This document shows, piece by piece, positions 6,053 to 13,622 of a DNA stretch of 23,753 bases (positions within the stretch are counted from its first letter, which is position 1; the number at the start of each line of letters is the position of its first letter). Source of the stretch: Nanobdellota archaeon (lineage in GTDB: Archaea; Nanobdellota; Nanobdellia; SCGC-AAA011-G17; VGLX01). The notes under the pieces were generated by a model. The model was not told the DNA's origin, did not search any database, and saw only the letters and a list, made by a program, of their open reading frames with translations. The position numbers and the translations under genes were made by a program. Location of the stretch: NCBI GenBank assembly GCA_018894775.1, contig JAHIPG010000236.1, positions 1 through 23,753 of the forward strand, in the 5' to 3' direction.

Positions 6053-7781
6053 TAGTGGCTACTTCCACCTTCCCATTGTTTTCTTTGAGCCTTGAAAGAT
6101 GCCTTTTAATTGCTTCTCGCTGCCCACAGGATATCTCCTCACTTAGCAAAATTTCGTAGTATTTAATTCTTTTGTTTTCCTCATCAATCCTCAAACTATC
6201 AGTAACAGATGAAGCGATTCTTTTCCTCTCTTCTTTAAAACTCAAGGCAATGCAACCTCGTGAAGTAAAATTAGTATCCACACAATCTAAACAGTGTGTG
6301 CATTTTTCGTCATCAATTCTAAATTTATCTGTAACACTAATGGCACCATTTGGACAGGTGCCAATACAACCACCGCACGCAACGCAGTTCATTGATTTCT
6401 CAATTTGACGTTCCAACCTAAACTTTGTCTTTACAATAAGATCTGAGTTGAAAGTAACTTTTATGCTACTCCCACCAACTAGACCATTTAGTTTAAATGG
6501 GTTGTTCGTTTCGATCTGGAAGAAATTCGAAGTTTTAAAATCTATATTTCCAAACGGTTTTAAAAATTCTATAGCATCATTAGTAACTGAGCAGTCTTCA
6601 AAGATATATCGATAAGTATTTTGCATCGGACATAACTTGGGAGTAACGACTTTATAGTTTTTTCTATTGGGTTTTCGCTGCTTCCAGTAACCACTATCGA
6701 CCCATCTAAGGTCTTTATTGTGATTCTTCGCAAAATCTATCAACACCTTTTCCCACCTATCATAAAGTTCTGGATAAAAATGTTTAGTTATCACATCGTC
6801 ATATGGGGAATTAAACGGACAAAGATAGCACCCCACCCTCGTATACCCATTGCGATAAGCTGGATTATACATTATTTTTCTCTTAAGAATATACATCCAG
6901 ACTGATAAAGTGGACCAAACAAAAATTGGTCTTGCAACAGTCTGACGAACAATTTTCTTATTCTTATAAAGTTGAGGGTAGCTTGCTCTAACAGACGATT
7001 CTGCCTTTCTGATGCCGTCAAATGTCAATATATTTCCACTTATAGATCTCAAAAATTTGTTAACTGGATATGCCTTGAAAACAGTGCAACACCATCTCAT
7101 AATGTGACTAGGTGGTTCGAGTAAATCACACATTTTGAAAAAATTATTGTGCGACTTTTCGGTAATCAACTCAAATTCGTATTCTCTTGCGAATTCTTTT
7201 ACATATTTGTAGGTATCTGGAATTTCGAGAGTTGTGTCAGAAAAAAAGAGAGGTGTTGGCCCTATTGCCTTCTTAACAACTATGGCAGCTACTGTACTGT
7301 CTTTTCCACCACTAAACGATATAAACTTCTTATGGTGGGGGTGCTCCTGAACCATTTTTTTTATGAAAGATATCGACGACTTTTCTAGCCCCCTTATCAC
7401 AGGCTCATTTGCTTTAACCATCCGTTGTCTAAATTGATTTTCGCTCTCCCTGTTGGCTACACTGCCAACACTATCTATGTTATTCTTTCCTAATTTAATG
7501 CGACCATCATCTATTCTGATTGTAAATAGAGTTTGACCATTGTAGACGACTCGTCTTCTTCCGTAGAAGAGATTTAGCGGTAATTTGTATCCATTCTCAT
7601 TGAATTCTTCGATTTCATCCTCCCAAAATTTTCTCTCTTCACTGAAAACGGGCTTGATATCCGATGCGACGTAGGTTCCTGTGCCATTACATCTGTAGCA
7701 CTTCTCTGTCAAAAGGGGAACGTTGCATCTAAAGCACCAAAACGTTTTGTTGTAATAATTGTCATAAGATCCATTAATCAT
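6015..7781 (-). CDS. DndC-like PAPS-reductase domain fused to a 2x[4Fe-4S] ferredoxin domain
   Basis: The 588-residue protein has four parts. A zinc ribbon comes first (Cys16, Cys19, Cys28, Cys31). The PP-loop SFSGGKDST at 155-163 marks the PAPS-reductase/ATP-pyrophosphatase fold. Cys231-Cys232 and Cys318/Cys321 repeat the CC...CxxC spacing that binds a [4Fe-4S] cluster in assimilatory APS reductases and resembles DndC. The C-terminal ferredoxin domain has CVACGGCIGTCP (Cys466, 469, 472, 476) and a second set (Cys494, 497, 500, 510). The expected chemistry is activation by adenylation and sulfur transfer or reduction, with electrons from the fused ferredoxin. Its start overlaps the ATPase gene as ATGA, with GGAGGA before it. 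A role in DNA phosphorothioation is inferred from the DndD-like neighbour; APS/PAPS reduction in sulfur assimilation is the alternative. Confidence 0.8.
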   Translation of the reverse strand: MINGSYDNYYNKTFWCFRCNVPLLTEKCYRCNGTGTYVASDIKPVFSEERKFWEDEIEEFNENGYKLPLNLFYGRRRVVYNGQTLFTIRIDDGRIKLGKNNIDSVGSVANRESENQFRQRMVKANEPVIRGLEKSSISFIKKMVQEHPHHKKFISFSGGKDSTVAAIVVKKAIGPTPLFFSDTTLEIPDTYKYVKEFAREYEFELITEKSHNNFFKMCDLLEPPSHIMRWCCTVFKAYPVNKFLRSISGNILTFDGIRKAESSVRASYPQLYKNKKIVRQTVARPIFVWSTLSVWMYILKRKIMYNPAYRNGYTRVGCYLCPFNSPYDDVITKHFYPELYDRWEKVLIDFAKNHNKDLRWVDSGYWKQRKPNRKNYKVVTPKLCPMQNTYRYIFEDCSVTNDAIEFLKPFGNIDFKTSNFFQIETNNPFKLNGLVGGSSIKVTFNSDLIVKTKFRLERQIEKSMNCVACGGCIGTCPNGAISVTDKFRIDDEKCTHCLDCVDTNFTSRGCIALSFKEERKRIASSVTDSLRIDEENKRIKYYEILLSEEISCGQREAIKRHLSRLKENNGKVEVATNEDYTLVKEHVR

Positions 7782-9646
7782 TCATGTCCTCCGGATAGGT
7801 ATCGTCCCAGACGATGTTTTATTACTATTTCATCGCGTTTTACATGAGGACTAAGTGTGGTCACAATTACATAAGGCACCTTTCCTTCTAGATATTTAAC
7901 TATTCTACTTAATCTTGTTGCATCATAATCTTCTGTGACTGCATCTAAAACAAACATCGGAAAGTCGGATAAATATTTCTCTTTACCAGCAAGCATTAAT
8001 ATTAACCCTATTGATCCCCGTTCGCTTCCACTTAATGAATTAATTGGCTGTCGAATTGTCTGACCCCCTTTCTTTCTAATTACATTAACCTCAAACGTAT
8101 AGTCATCTATGTAAATTTTCTCAAAATCCTTAAACTCTAGCAGGTCATAAATTTCTTTTGTTTTCGTATTGAAATCGTTGACAACCTCCATCAGTACCCT
8201 TTCAGCTTCTTTCTGCATGAAACTAGCAACAGCAGTCAAAAGTCTTTTTCGCTTGTCTAATTCTTGCACTTTTTCTCCCGTTTCGCCTCTTGACTCGATC
8301 GCCCCTTTTGTTCTTTTTATATCAGATTCTATGACTCCTAGTTGGGTATCAATATTACTATGTTTTCGTATTAAGTCTATTATGGACGGGTCGATACTTT
8401 TCTCTATATTGTTAATTTCCTTACTGATTTCAATAATTCTCCCTTCCAATTTTTCTTTCTCTTTGGCAAGGTTGTCATACTCTCTCTTTAAATCTTTTAA
8501 TCGCCTTTGCGAATCATCAAGCATTTTGACATCGCCTGTCCTACCAACCTTGACTTTTTGAATTTCCTCTTGCAAAGTCTCGTGTTCTATCTCTTTCGCC
8601 TCAATTTGTTCATTAGTTAGACCCATTTCCTTTGTTAATTTGTCGTACTTTATTTGTAAATCTTTTTCTCGTTTTCGAAGCTGTTCTGGAGTTAATTTTC
8701 CTCCGCATGCTGGGCAATAGTTTGCCTTAGATTTTGAAGTTTCAATCTGCGCTTTTCTTGTAGCTTCTAGCTCGCCACTTATACTCGAAATCTTTGCATA
8801 GTGTTCATTTCTATCAGTAACTAGATCACGAATAGTTCTCTCAATTTTAGCAATCTCATTATCTATATTTGGATGTTTTTGTTTGAATTCTTCAATTCGT
8901 TTTTTGTATTCTTTAATCTCTTCCTCTTTTCTATTAATTCCCTTTTCCCGTTCGTCAATCTCTTTTTTCTTTGTATCAAGTGTTATTCTCGCCTCAGTTA
9001 ATTCTTTTGTCTTTTCCTGTAAAAGTTTTTGATTTGCTAGCATAGTCTTAGAGTCTGCTTGCGGAATCTCTGGCAAACTTTCCATCTCTTTTATTAGTTT
9101 TTCCCTCTTTTTCAATAATTCTGTTAGCTGTTTTTGGTATTCTTTTAATGCTTGATACTCCTCATTCTGTCTTGAAATTTCTATATTTAGCTCTTGGATT
9201 TTTTTCTTGCAATAATTGGTGGTACCTAACCGATAATATTTTGCTTCTGAGAATTCCTCAAGGACTGATTTTACAGATTTTCCAGTATCTATAAGATTTA
9301 ACAGAACGTTTTCTCTAATCGCGACACACAGAGTATCTGCTTTAATTCCTTCGTCAGTAATAGGTTTTCCGGAGACAGACAACCTCCCATTTACATCATG
9401 CATGTCCCGAGAGTATTTATCGTTATCTAGTTTCAAATGGATATTTCCACTTTTGGTTGTTATATTCAAAAAATGTCTACTGTCTTTTAGTGTATCTGCA
9501 GGAAGAATCATAGCTCTTATTCCCCTGATAAAACTAGTTTTACCACCTGCATTAGGAGCCTCCACGACGTTTAATCCCTTTTGCAGTTCAAAACTAACCT
9601 TACCTCTGAAACCTGCAATGTTCTCCATATTAATTGTGAAAGACAT
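7778..9646 (-). CDS. DndD/Rad50-like SMC-type ATPase with zinc hook
   Basis: This 622-residue protein has SMC/Rad50 architecture. An N-terminal ATPase lobe holds the P-loop EAPNAGGKTS (residues 29-38), and long coiled coils span about 145-305 and 320-480. The two coils are joined by the hook YCPACGG (Cys311, Cys314), where zinc would join two subunits. The C-terminal lobe has the signature SLSGSERGS (537-545) and Walker B FVLDAVTED (565-573). Two positions depart from Rad50: the first P-loop glycine is Ala30, and the usual catalytic Glu after Asp568 is Ala569. This combination recalls DndD and archaea-specific SMC-related proteins. GGGAGGA lies directly before ATG 9646, and the gene is coupled to the DndC-like gene. 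It probably provides ATP-driven DNA binding for the sulfur-transfer step (inference). Confidence 0.8.
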   Translation of the reverse strand: MSFTINMENIAGFRGKVSFELQKGLNVVEAPNAGGKTSFIRGIRAMILPADTLKDSRHFLNITTKSGNIHLKLDNDKYSRDMHDVNGRLSVSGKPITDEGIKADTLCVAIRENVLLNLIDTGKSVKSVLEEFSEAKYYRLGTTNYCKKKIQELNIEISRQNEEYQALKEYQKQLTELLKKREKLIKEMESLPEIPQADSKTMLANQKLLQEKTKELTEARITLDTKKKEIDEREKGINRKEEEIKEYKKRIEEFKQKHPNIDNEIAKIERTIRDLVTDRNEHYAKISSISGELEATRKAQIETSKSKANYCPACGGKLTPEQLRKREKDLQIKYDKLTKEMGLTNEQIEAKEIEHETLQEEIQKVKVGRTGDVKMLDDSQRRLKDLKREYDNLAKEKEKLEGRIIEISKEINNIEKSIDPSIIDLIRKHSNIDTQLGVIESDIKRTKGAIESRGETGEKVQELDKRKRLLTAVASFMQKEAERVLMEVVNDFNTKTKEIYDLLEFKDFEKIYIDDYTFEVNVIRKKGGQTIRQPINSLSGSERGSIGLILMLAGKEKYLSDFPMFVLDAVTEDYDATRLSRIVKYLEGKVPYVIVTTLSPHVKRDEIVIKHRLGRYLSGGHE

Positions 9647-9649
9647 AGG

Positions 9650-9811
9650 TTATTCCTCCCATCTTTTAAGGGCTTTGTCAATAATGTCATCTAATTTGCG
9701 TTCTGTTGCTTTATCTATCTCTTTGCCCTCAGTTGCCTTTGATTTTTTCAAAATCTGGGCAATTTCTACTGCAATCTCTCTTACCATACTCTCTCGTACC
9801 TTATCCGACAT
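9650..9811 (-). CDS. Small charged protein (53 aa)
   Basis: A 53-codon frame from ATG 9811 fills the gap between the 119-residue gene and the SMC-like gene. It overlaps the former by 31 bases and ends three bases before the ATG of the latter. The sequence (MSDKVRESMVREIAVEIAQI then KKSKATEGKEIDKATERKLD) is helical and highly charged, with no recognisable domain. Tight packing with both neighbours supports it as a real gene, possibly a small subunit or adaptor of the ATPase. It is not DndE: it is half the usual length and shares no visible motif. Confidence 0.65.
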   Translation of the reverse strand: MSDKVRESMVREIAVEIAQILKKSKATEGKEIDKATERKLDDIIDKALKRWEE

Positions 9812-10140
9812 AATTTCCAATCCTCCATGTTACCTATTTTGGATTGCAACTTTTCAACAGCCTCTGTCACATCACATGAGTTTTTGATAGCATAATCTAC
9901 GACTATCTTGATTTTCTCAGGCAACGAATCAGGTGATAGGGGATCAATAGCATAGAACTCAACATGCTCACTATCTTCTTTCTTTAACTTAGATAGAAAT
10001 GCTAATACATCTCCATTATTTTTGAGAAACCATATTTGCCAATTGATCTGAGCAACTACTACATCCGGGTGACTAGTTAGAAACTTTTGGACTGCACCCG
10101 CCATTTTATTGCTTAGAGCATACGCCATTATCCAAACCAT
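9781..10140 (-). CDS. Hypothetical protein (119 aa) of the Dnd-like operon
   Basis: ATG 10140 is preceded by GGAGAGGT, a good binding site; ATG 10128 is a second option. The product alternates strands and helices. It has a hydrophobic N-terminal part (KFLTSHPDVVVAQINWQIWF), an acidic middle and a C-terminal helical part containing paired Cys and Val residues. No family is recognisable. It is about the size of DndE but lacks DndE-like sequence, and it lies before rather than after the DndD-like gene. Its 3' end overlaps the 53-residue gene, so it is certainly part of the same transcript. Confidence 0.65.
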   Translation of the reverse strand: MVWIMAYALSNKMAGAVQKFLTSHPDVVVAQINWQIWFLKNNGDVLAFLSKLKKEDSEHVEFYAIDPLSPDSLPEKIKIVVDYAIKNSCDVTEAVEKLQSKIGNMEDWKLCRIRYERVW

Positions 10141-10181
10141 TCTTTTACCTCTCCATTATTTTGATTGCACCATAATATTAT

Positions 10182-10895
10182 TCAAATACTTTTTATATAT
10201 TCCTGCATTACGAGTTTTTCCACTGCTCGAATGCTGGTATAGTCCTTTGGATTCTGTGAGATAATTTTTGTAATTCTGTCAGATTGCATTCCCAATTCGA
10301 AACACTTAGAAGATGCAATATCAATGAGGGTCTGAGTATCTGGTTGGGGAATCTCAAGGGAGCACAATCTGTCTTTAATAGCCTTGTCAATAAGGTCATA
10401 TCTATTCGTAGTTAAAATCACTATTGTTTTAGCGCTATTCACATCATCCAATTTATGGAAGAATACATTATTTTGAGCTACGTGCCAACTTTGTCCTTTC
10501 TGCCAGTCACGCGTAGGAAAAACAGACTCCGCATCGTCAATCAAAATAATACTTTTGGATTTTTTATTAGCCTCATTAAATAAATCGCTTATACGTTCTT
10601 CGCTTTGACCGTATAGTCCGCGAGCTATATCAGCACCATCTACGAAATATAAATCAGATGATATATCTCTAGCCAAAGCTTTTACCATTGTTGTTTTGCC
10701 TGTCCCCACTTCTCCATGGAGTAAGAATCCCCTAATTCCGTTAGAAATTTGTTTTTGAAACTGATGTTTTACTATCTTTCGTATCAACTCGTATATCTCC
10801 CTAAATTTTTCTCCTCTAAGTTGAACTATATCTACCGGGTTTTCACTGGGTTTGATTATAAAAAATTCTTTTCTACTCGTTGTAGGAAACATCAT
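10182..10895 (-). CDS. Single-domain AAA+ ATPase
   Basis: The 237-residue product is one AAA+ module. Walker A is GEVGTGKT at 61-68. A pore-loop-like YGQSEE lies at 95-100, and Walker B is IILIDDAE at 116-123, with Glu123 displaced from the usual DE order. Sensor 1 is TTNR at 162-165, and an arginine-finger region DRL is at 175-177. It most resembles FtsH/Vps4/CbbQ-type remodelling ATPases, but has no protease or substrate-binding N-domain beyond about 55 residues. It probably works as a ring that activates or disassembles another subunit of the operon (inference). The start is ATG 10895 or ATG 10892, both overlapping a six-codon leader frame described separately. Confidence 0.75.
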   Translation of the reverse strand: MMFPTTSRKEFFIIKPSENPVDIVQLRGEKFREIYELIRKIVKHQFQKQISNGIRGFLLHGEVGTGKTTMVKALARDISSDLYFVDGADIARGLYGQSEERISDLFNEANKKSKSIILIDDAESVFPTRDWQKGQSWHVAQNNVFFHKLDDVNSAKTIVILTTNRYDLIDKAIKDRLCSLEIPQPDTQTLIDIASSKCFELGMQSDRITKIISQNPKDYTSIRAVEKLVMQEYIKSI

Positions 10896-10922
10896 TTATC
10901 GCCTTTTCCCATATTATCCTCC
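10892..10922 (-). promoter_or_regulatory. Strong ribosome binding site with six-codon leader frame
   Basis: GGAGG (minus strand, 10922-10918) lies five bases before ATG 10912. That codon opens a six-codon frame (MGKGDK) whose TGA (10894-10892) overlaps the ATGATG start of the AAA+ gene. The GGAGG is about 22 bases from the AAA+ start, too far to serve it directly. Termination and restart at the overlap would couple the two. Confidence 0.4.
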
Positions 10923-10930
10923 AAGTAGGC

Positions 10931-11722
10931 TTATCCCTCCTTTGGTAAGTACATCTTGTTATAGATCTCAAGTGCAATAGCATTCAATCTTTTTAGGGCA
11001 ATAAATACTTTGGGATTTACATAAGCGTCTTCTCCATCATATTTTTGGAAAAATCTTATGTTCTCCGGTTTAAGAGCATCGCGGGCTTCGAAGTCTGTAA
11101 ATGCTCTCTCTCCTTCCCGAATAGATGCGTTTACAATTTCTTCAATCTCTGTTTCTGGAATTTTACCACCATTCGACTCAGCTTTTTTTGCAATTAGAAC
11201 CGGTAGTTTGAGTGCATTTACACCTTTCCCAGCTACAGTGAGTCCAATGAGCTTTCCCATTATAGATCCAAAAATTGTCCTCTGGATTCCACTTTTCTTT
11301 ATTTCATAAATAACAGGATCCCATATAGGTGATAATGTAATATCTTGGTACCCTGCTTTTATAGCACCATCTTCTTTGATATCTTCTAAATCTTTATATA
11401 TCCTTATTAAACCGAGTTGTCGTAAAGTAAGAAGTGTATTTTGGACACCGTGCCATTGAAGTCCCCTCCACGAGTTTCTGACAGTCAAAATTTCATGCTT
11501 TACTTTATGAGCCCCTTCGGGATCGCGAGGATCCATTTTTTTAAGAGTTTCTCTCACAAGATGGTTCATAATACTCTCAGACGCCCTTACACCCATCCAA
11601 ATTGTAGTATCAATAGCTTGTAGCCCTTCTAATACATCTGTATCACCGCTTCGAAGAGATTCAGTCAAAGTTGGGGCCAGCGCAGATATTAGGTATTTAA
11701 ACCAAGTTTCTTGAGAGGGCAT
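10931..11722 (-). CDS. Hypothetical protein (263 aa), first gene of the Dnd-like operon
   Basis: I do not recognise this family. The protein is mostly helical and mixed in charge, with a conserved-looking N-terminal segment (ALAPTLTESLRSGD, then IDTTIWMGVRASESIMNHLV) and a central WRGLQWHGVQNTLLTLRQLG stretch at about residues 89-108. That stretch could be a helix-turn-helix core. There is a GIQRTIFGSIMGKLIGLTVA segment at about 149-168 that is glycine-rich and mildly hydrophobic, but not long enough to claim a membrane span. As the first gene after the divergent promoter it could be a regulator or a structural subunit. No strong ribosome binding site precedes ATG 11722, so it may be leaderless. 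Confidence 0.65.
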   Translation of the reverse strand: MPSQETWFKYLISALAPTLTESLRSGDTDVLEGLQAIDTTIWMGVRASESIMNHLVRETLKKMDPRDPEGAHKVKHEILTVRNSWRGLQWHGVQNTLLTLRQLGLIRIYKDLEDIKEDGAIKAGYQDITLSPIWDPVIYEIKKSGIQRTIFGSIMGKLIGLTVAGKGVNALKLPVLIAKKAESNGGKIPETEIEEIVNASIREGERAFTDFEARDALKPENIRFFQKYDGEDAYVNPKVFIALKRLNAIALEIYNKMYLPKEG

Positions 11723-11995
11723 ATTTTTACCAATATAATATGGTATTATGAATACATAAATCTGTCTATTTTTGATATTAAATACCTACTATTTCCGTAG
11801 TAAACCTAAACAGCTCTGTTTTTTTCTTCAGATATTTCGTTGTAGACACATAGATAGCTCTAATAAAATCCTCCAGCAAAATCAAAGAGAAATTGAAAAT
11901 GTGAAAATTATTATCTCTGCCGCCAGCTGCTCAAAAAACAGGGCTGGGGGAACCGTTGGCAATCTTTATACTCCAGAAAGCATATACTTTCTACA
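11723..11995. promoter_or_regulatory. Divergent promoter region between the Dnd-like operon and darT
   Basis: This 273-base gap separates two divergent transcripts. On the minus side it has two dyads: ATAATA/TATTAT at 11735-11749 (three-base spacer), and TACTA/TAGTA at 11787-11802 (six-base spacer). A minus-strand TATA-like TTTATGTA lies at 11760-11753. On the plus side it has the TATA box listed next. The dyads are candidate operators. No gene was seen in it. Confidence 0.45.
11965..11970 (+). promoter_or_regulatory. TATA box for the darT-like gene
   Basis: TTTATA is placed about 28 bases before ATG 11996, the distance expected for a leaderless or nearly leaderless archaeal transcript. A second TATA-like word (CATATAC, 11981-11987) would fit a start at ATG 12008. 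Confidence 0.45.
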
Positions 11996-12976
11996 ATGGG
12001 CGCCATAATGGTTTGTAAGCGTTGTGGAAAAAGTGTAGATGTAGGTTTTTTAATAAGGTTGCCATCTGATGTTAGGGAGTCAAAAGAGTTAAAAAAAGAG
12101 TTATATGAATTATTAAGGGAAGGATGGCGCTCAGTATCTGATAATTATACTGAGATGCCTGAAAGATGCCCCCAATGCAAGAAAGCAGAATGGGGATTAA
12201 AGAGGATAAAACTTTTAGACTATAGAGAGTTAAACTGGATAAAATTTTTAGACTATGGAAAGAAATTCTTGTCAGAATCGGGAGAAGAGAAAATAATAGA
12301 ATCACTTAACTATATTACACATATAGACAATTTAAAGAGCTTTGCTGACAGAGGCATACTGTCCAGAAACAAAGTAGAGTATCTAAACCTTAAGTTTACA
12401 GATATTAGCTCGAAAGAGGTTCAACGATTAAGAAACTGGATAGAGGGGCTGCCTAGAGACCTCCATGATTATGTACCATTATACTTTGCTGAGAATACAC
12501 CAATGTTGTACAAAGTATGTGAAGAAAATGGTAAAGAGAACATAGCAATAATAAAGGTCAATATTAACTTGCTCCTAAGGGATGATGTATATTTCTCAGA
12601 TAAAAACTGTGCAAATAAATCTGTTCGCATTTACAAAGGTATACAGAACTTAGACAAGTTGAGGTGGGATAAAATCATGGCAAAATATACCAAATACAAA
12701 ATGTTTAAAATGGCGGAAGTTTTAGTGCCAGACATGATTAGTCCATCATCCATAGAGAAAATAATCATTCCAGCAGACCCAGCAGAACAAAAAGTCAAGT
12801 TGTTAAGAAGGGCATTAGCAGAGTATAACATCCTTCTAAAAGAAGGATATATATCACGGGATAATATAAACATCTTAAAGAAAAATTTTCATATAAAAAA
12901 GGATGAAACATTATTCCGAAAACTGTTAGTAAACAGCTATGGTCAACTTGGATCGAAAATAGAATTCAGGAGATAA
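11996..12976 (+). CDS. DarT-like DNA ADP-ribosyltransferase toxin with N-terminal zinc ribbon
   Basis: Residues about 104-255 match the DarT (DUF4433) family, which moves ADP-ribose from NAD+ onto DNA bases. YITHIDNL has the NAD-contacting His109, and GILSRN follows at 120-125. The conserved DLHDYVPLYFAENTPMLY block is at 155-172 and VYFSDKNCA at 198-206. The expected catalytic glutamate is Glu241 (KMAEVLVPD). Known DarT toxins are about 200-230 residues. This one adds about 100 N-terminal residues with two CxxC pairs (Cys7/10 and Cys58/61), probably a zinc ribbon, and a C-terminal helical tail. A near-exact 11-residue duplication joins ribbon and catalytic domain. The macro-domain antitoxin follows three bases later. 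ATG 12008 is an alternative start. Confidence 0.85.
   Translation: MGAIMVCKRCGKSVDVGFLIRLPSDVRESKELKKELYELLREGWRSVSDNYTEMPERCPQCKKAEWGLKRIKLLDYRELNWIKFLDYGKKFLSESGEEKIIESLNYITHIDNLKSFADRGILSRNKVEYLNLKFTDISSKEVQRLRNWIEGLPRDLHDYVPLYFAENTPMLYKVCEENGKENIAIIKVNINLLLRDDVYFSDKNCANKSVRIYKGIQNLDKLRWDKIMAKYTKYKMFKMAEVLVPDMISPSSIEKIIIPADPAEQKVKLLRRALAEYNILLKEGYISRDNINILKKNFHIKKDETLFRKLLVNSYGQLGSKIEFRR
12204..12269 (+). repeat. 33-base tandem duplication inside the darT-like gene
   Basis: Two adjacent 33-base units (12204-12236 and 12237-12269) share GGATAAAA(C/T)TTTTAGACTAT and diverge only in the last third. In protein they give RIKLLDYRELN and WIKFLDYGKKF, residues 70-80 and 81-91, in the linker before the catalytic domain. 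The reading frame is preserved. Confidence 0.75.
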
Positions 12977-12979
12977 AAA

Positions 12980-13462
12980 ATGATAAGGTATGTAGTTGGT
13001 AAGAGGATATTTGATACAAAATTACAAGCAATTGTTAACACAGTCAATTGCGAGGGTGTTATGGGCAAGGGGCTGGCATTGGAATTTAAAAGAAGATACC
13101 CAGATATGTTCAAGGAATACAAAGAAAAATGCCTGAAAGACGAAATTAAACCTGGAATACTACATATTTACAGGACTGATAAAAAAGTCATTATTAATTT
13201 TCCAACAAAAAATTATTGGAAAAATAAATCCAGAATGGAATACATTGAAAAAGGACTCTTATACCTTAAAAACCACTATAAGGAGTGGGGATTAAAATCT
13301 ATAGCGTTTCCCCAGTTAGGTTGTGACTTGGGCGGGCTTGACTGGTCAGAAGTCAAAGTATTAATGGAAGAGTACTTAAACGAGTTCGATATTCCCATTG
13401 AAATATACCTCCCTCAGAAAAAGAGAGAAACTCAGAAGAGCCTAACCTCCTTCAATCAATAA
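12980..13462 (+). CDS. DarG-like macro-domain antitoxin (ADP-ribosyl-DNA hydrolase)
   Basis: The 160-residue protein is a macro domain close to DarG. AIVNTVNCEGVMGKGLALEF at residues 18-37 is the ADP-ribose-binding loop, with Asn20 and Asn23. NFPTK at 73-77 places Lys77 where DarG has its catalytic lysine. FPQLGCDLGGLDW at 110-122 is the second binding loop. The enzyme would remove ADP-ribose from DNA bases and so cancel the DarT toxin. Many DarG proteins carry an additional C-terminal domain that binds the toxin directly; this one ends about 25 residues after the macro fold. Neutralisation would therefore be purely enzymatic unless another protein helps. It begins three bases after the toxin stop, so the two are co-expressed. 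Confidence 0.85.
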   Translation: MIRYVVGKRIFDTKLQAIVNTVNCEGVMGKGLALEFKRRYPDMFKEYKEKCLKDEIKPGILHIYRTDKKVIINFPTKNYWKNKSRMEYIEKGLLYLKNHYKEWGLKSIAFPQLGCDLGGLDWSEVKVLMEEYLNEFDIPIEIYLPQKKRETQKSLTSFNQ

Positions 13463-13515
13463 GGCATGCAAATTTTTATTGTAATATCTGCGCACTTTTT
13501 ATAAGTATGCGAGTG

Positions 13516-13566
13516 TTTAGATGGGTGTACTACCTTGTTTTCCTTATGCCCCATATCTCATCTAAA
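13516..13566. repeat. Inverted repeats upstream of the RHH gene
   Basis: TTTAGATG (13516-13523) and CATCTAAA (13559-13566) are perfect inverse copies. In addition ATGGGTGTA (13521-13529) is the exact inverse of TACACCCAT at 13635-13643, which lies just after the TATA box. These are plausible operator half-sites for the ribbon-helix-helix protein. Confidence 0.45.
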
Positions 13567-13622
13567 TCATCCCAACCATTTTAGGGGGGATGGAAAGTTT
13601 TAACGCAAACAAAAAAAAAACA

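Noticed and set aside
8169..8561. 130-codon plus-strand frame inside the SMC-like gene
   Set aside because: It is the Ser/Leu-rich complement of a coiled-coil coding region.
9781..10140. DndE
   Set aside because: The size is similar but no DndE sequence features are visible and the gene order differs.
10931..11722. DndB or PglZ
   Set aside because: No matching motifs; there is no alkaline-phosphatase-like metal site expected for PglZ.
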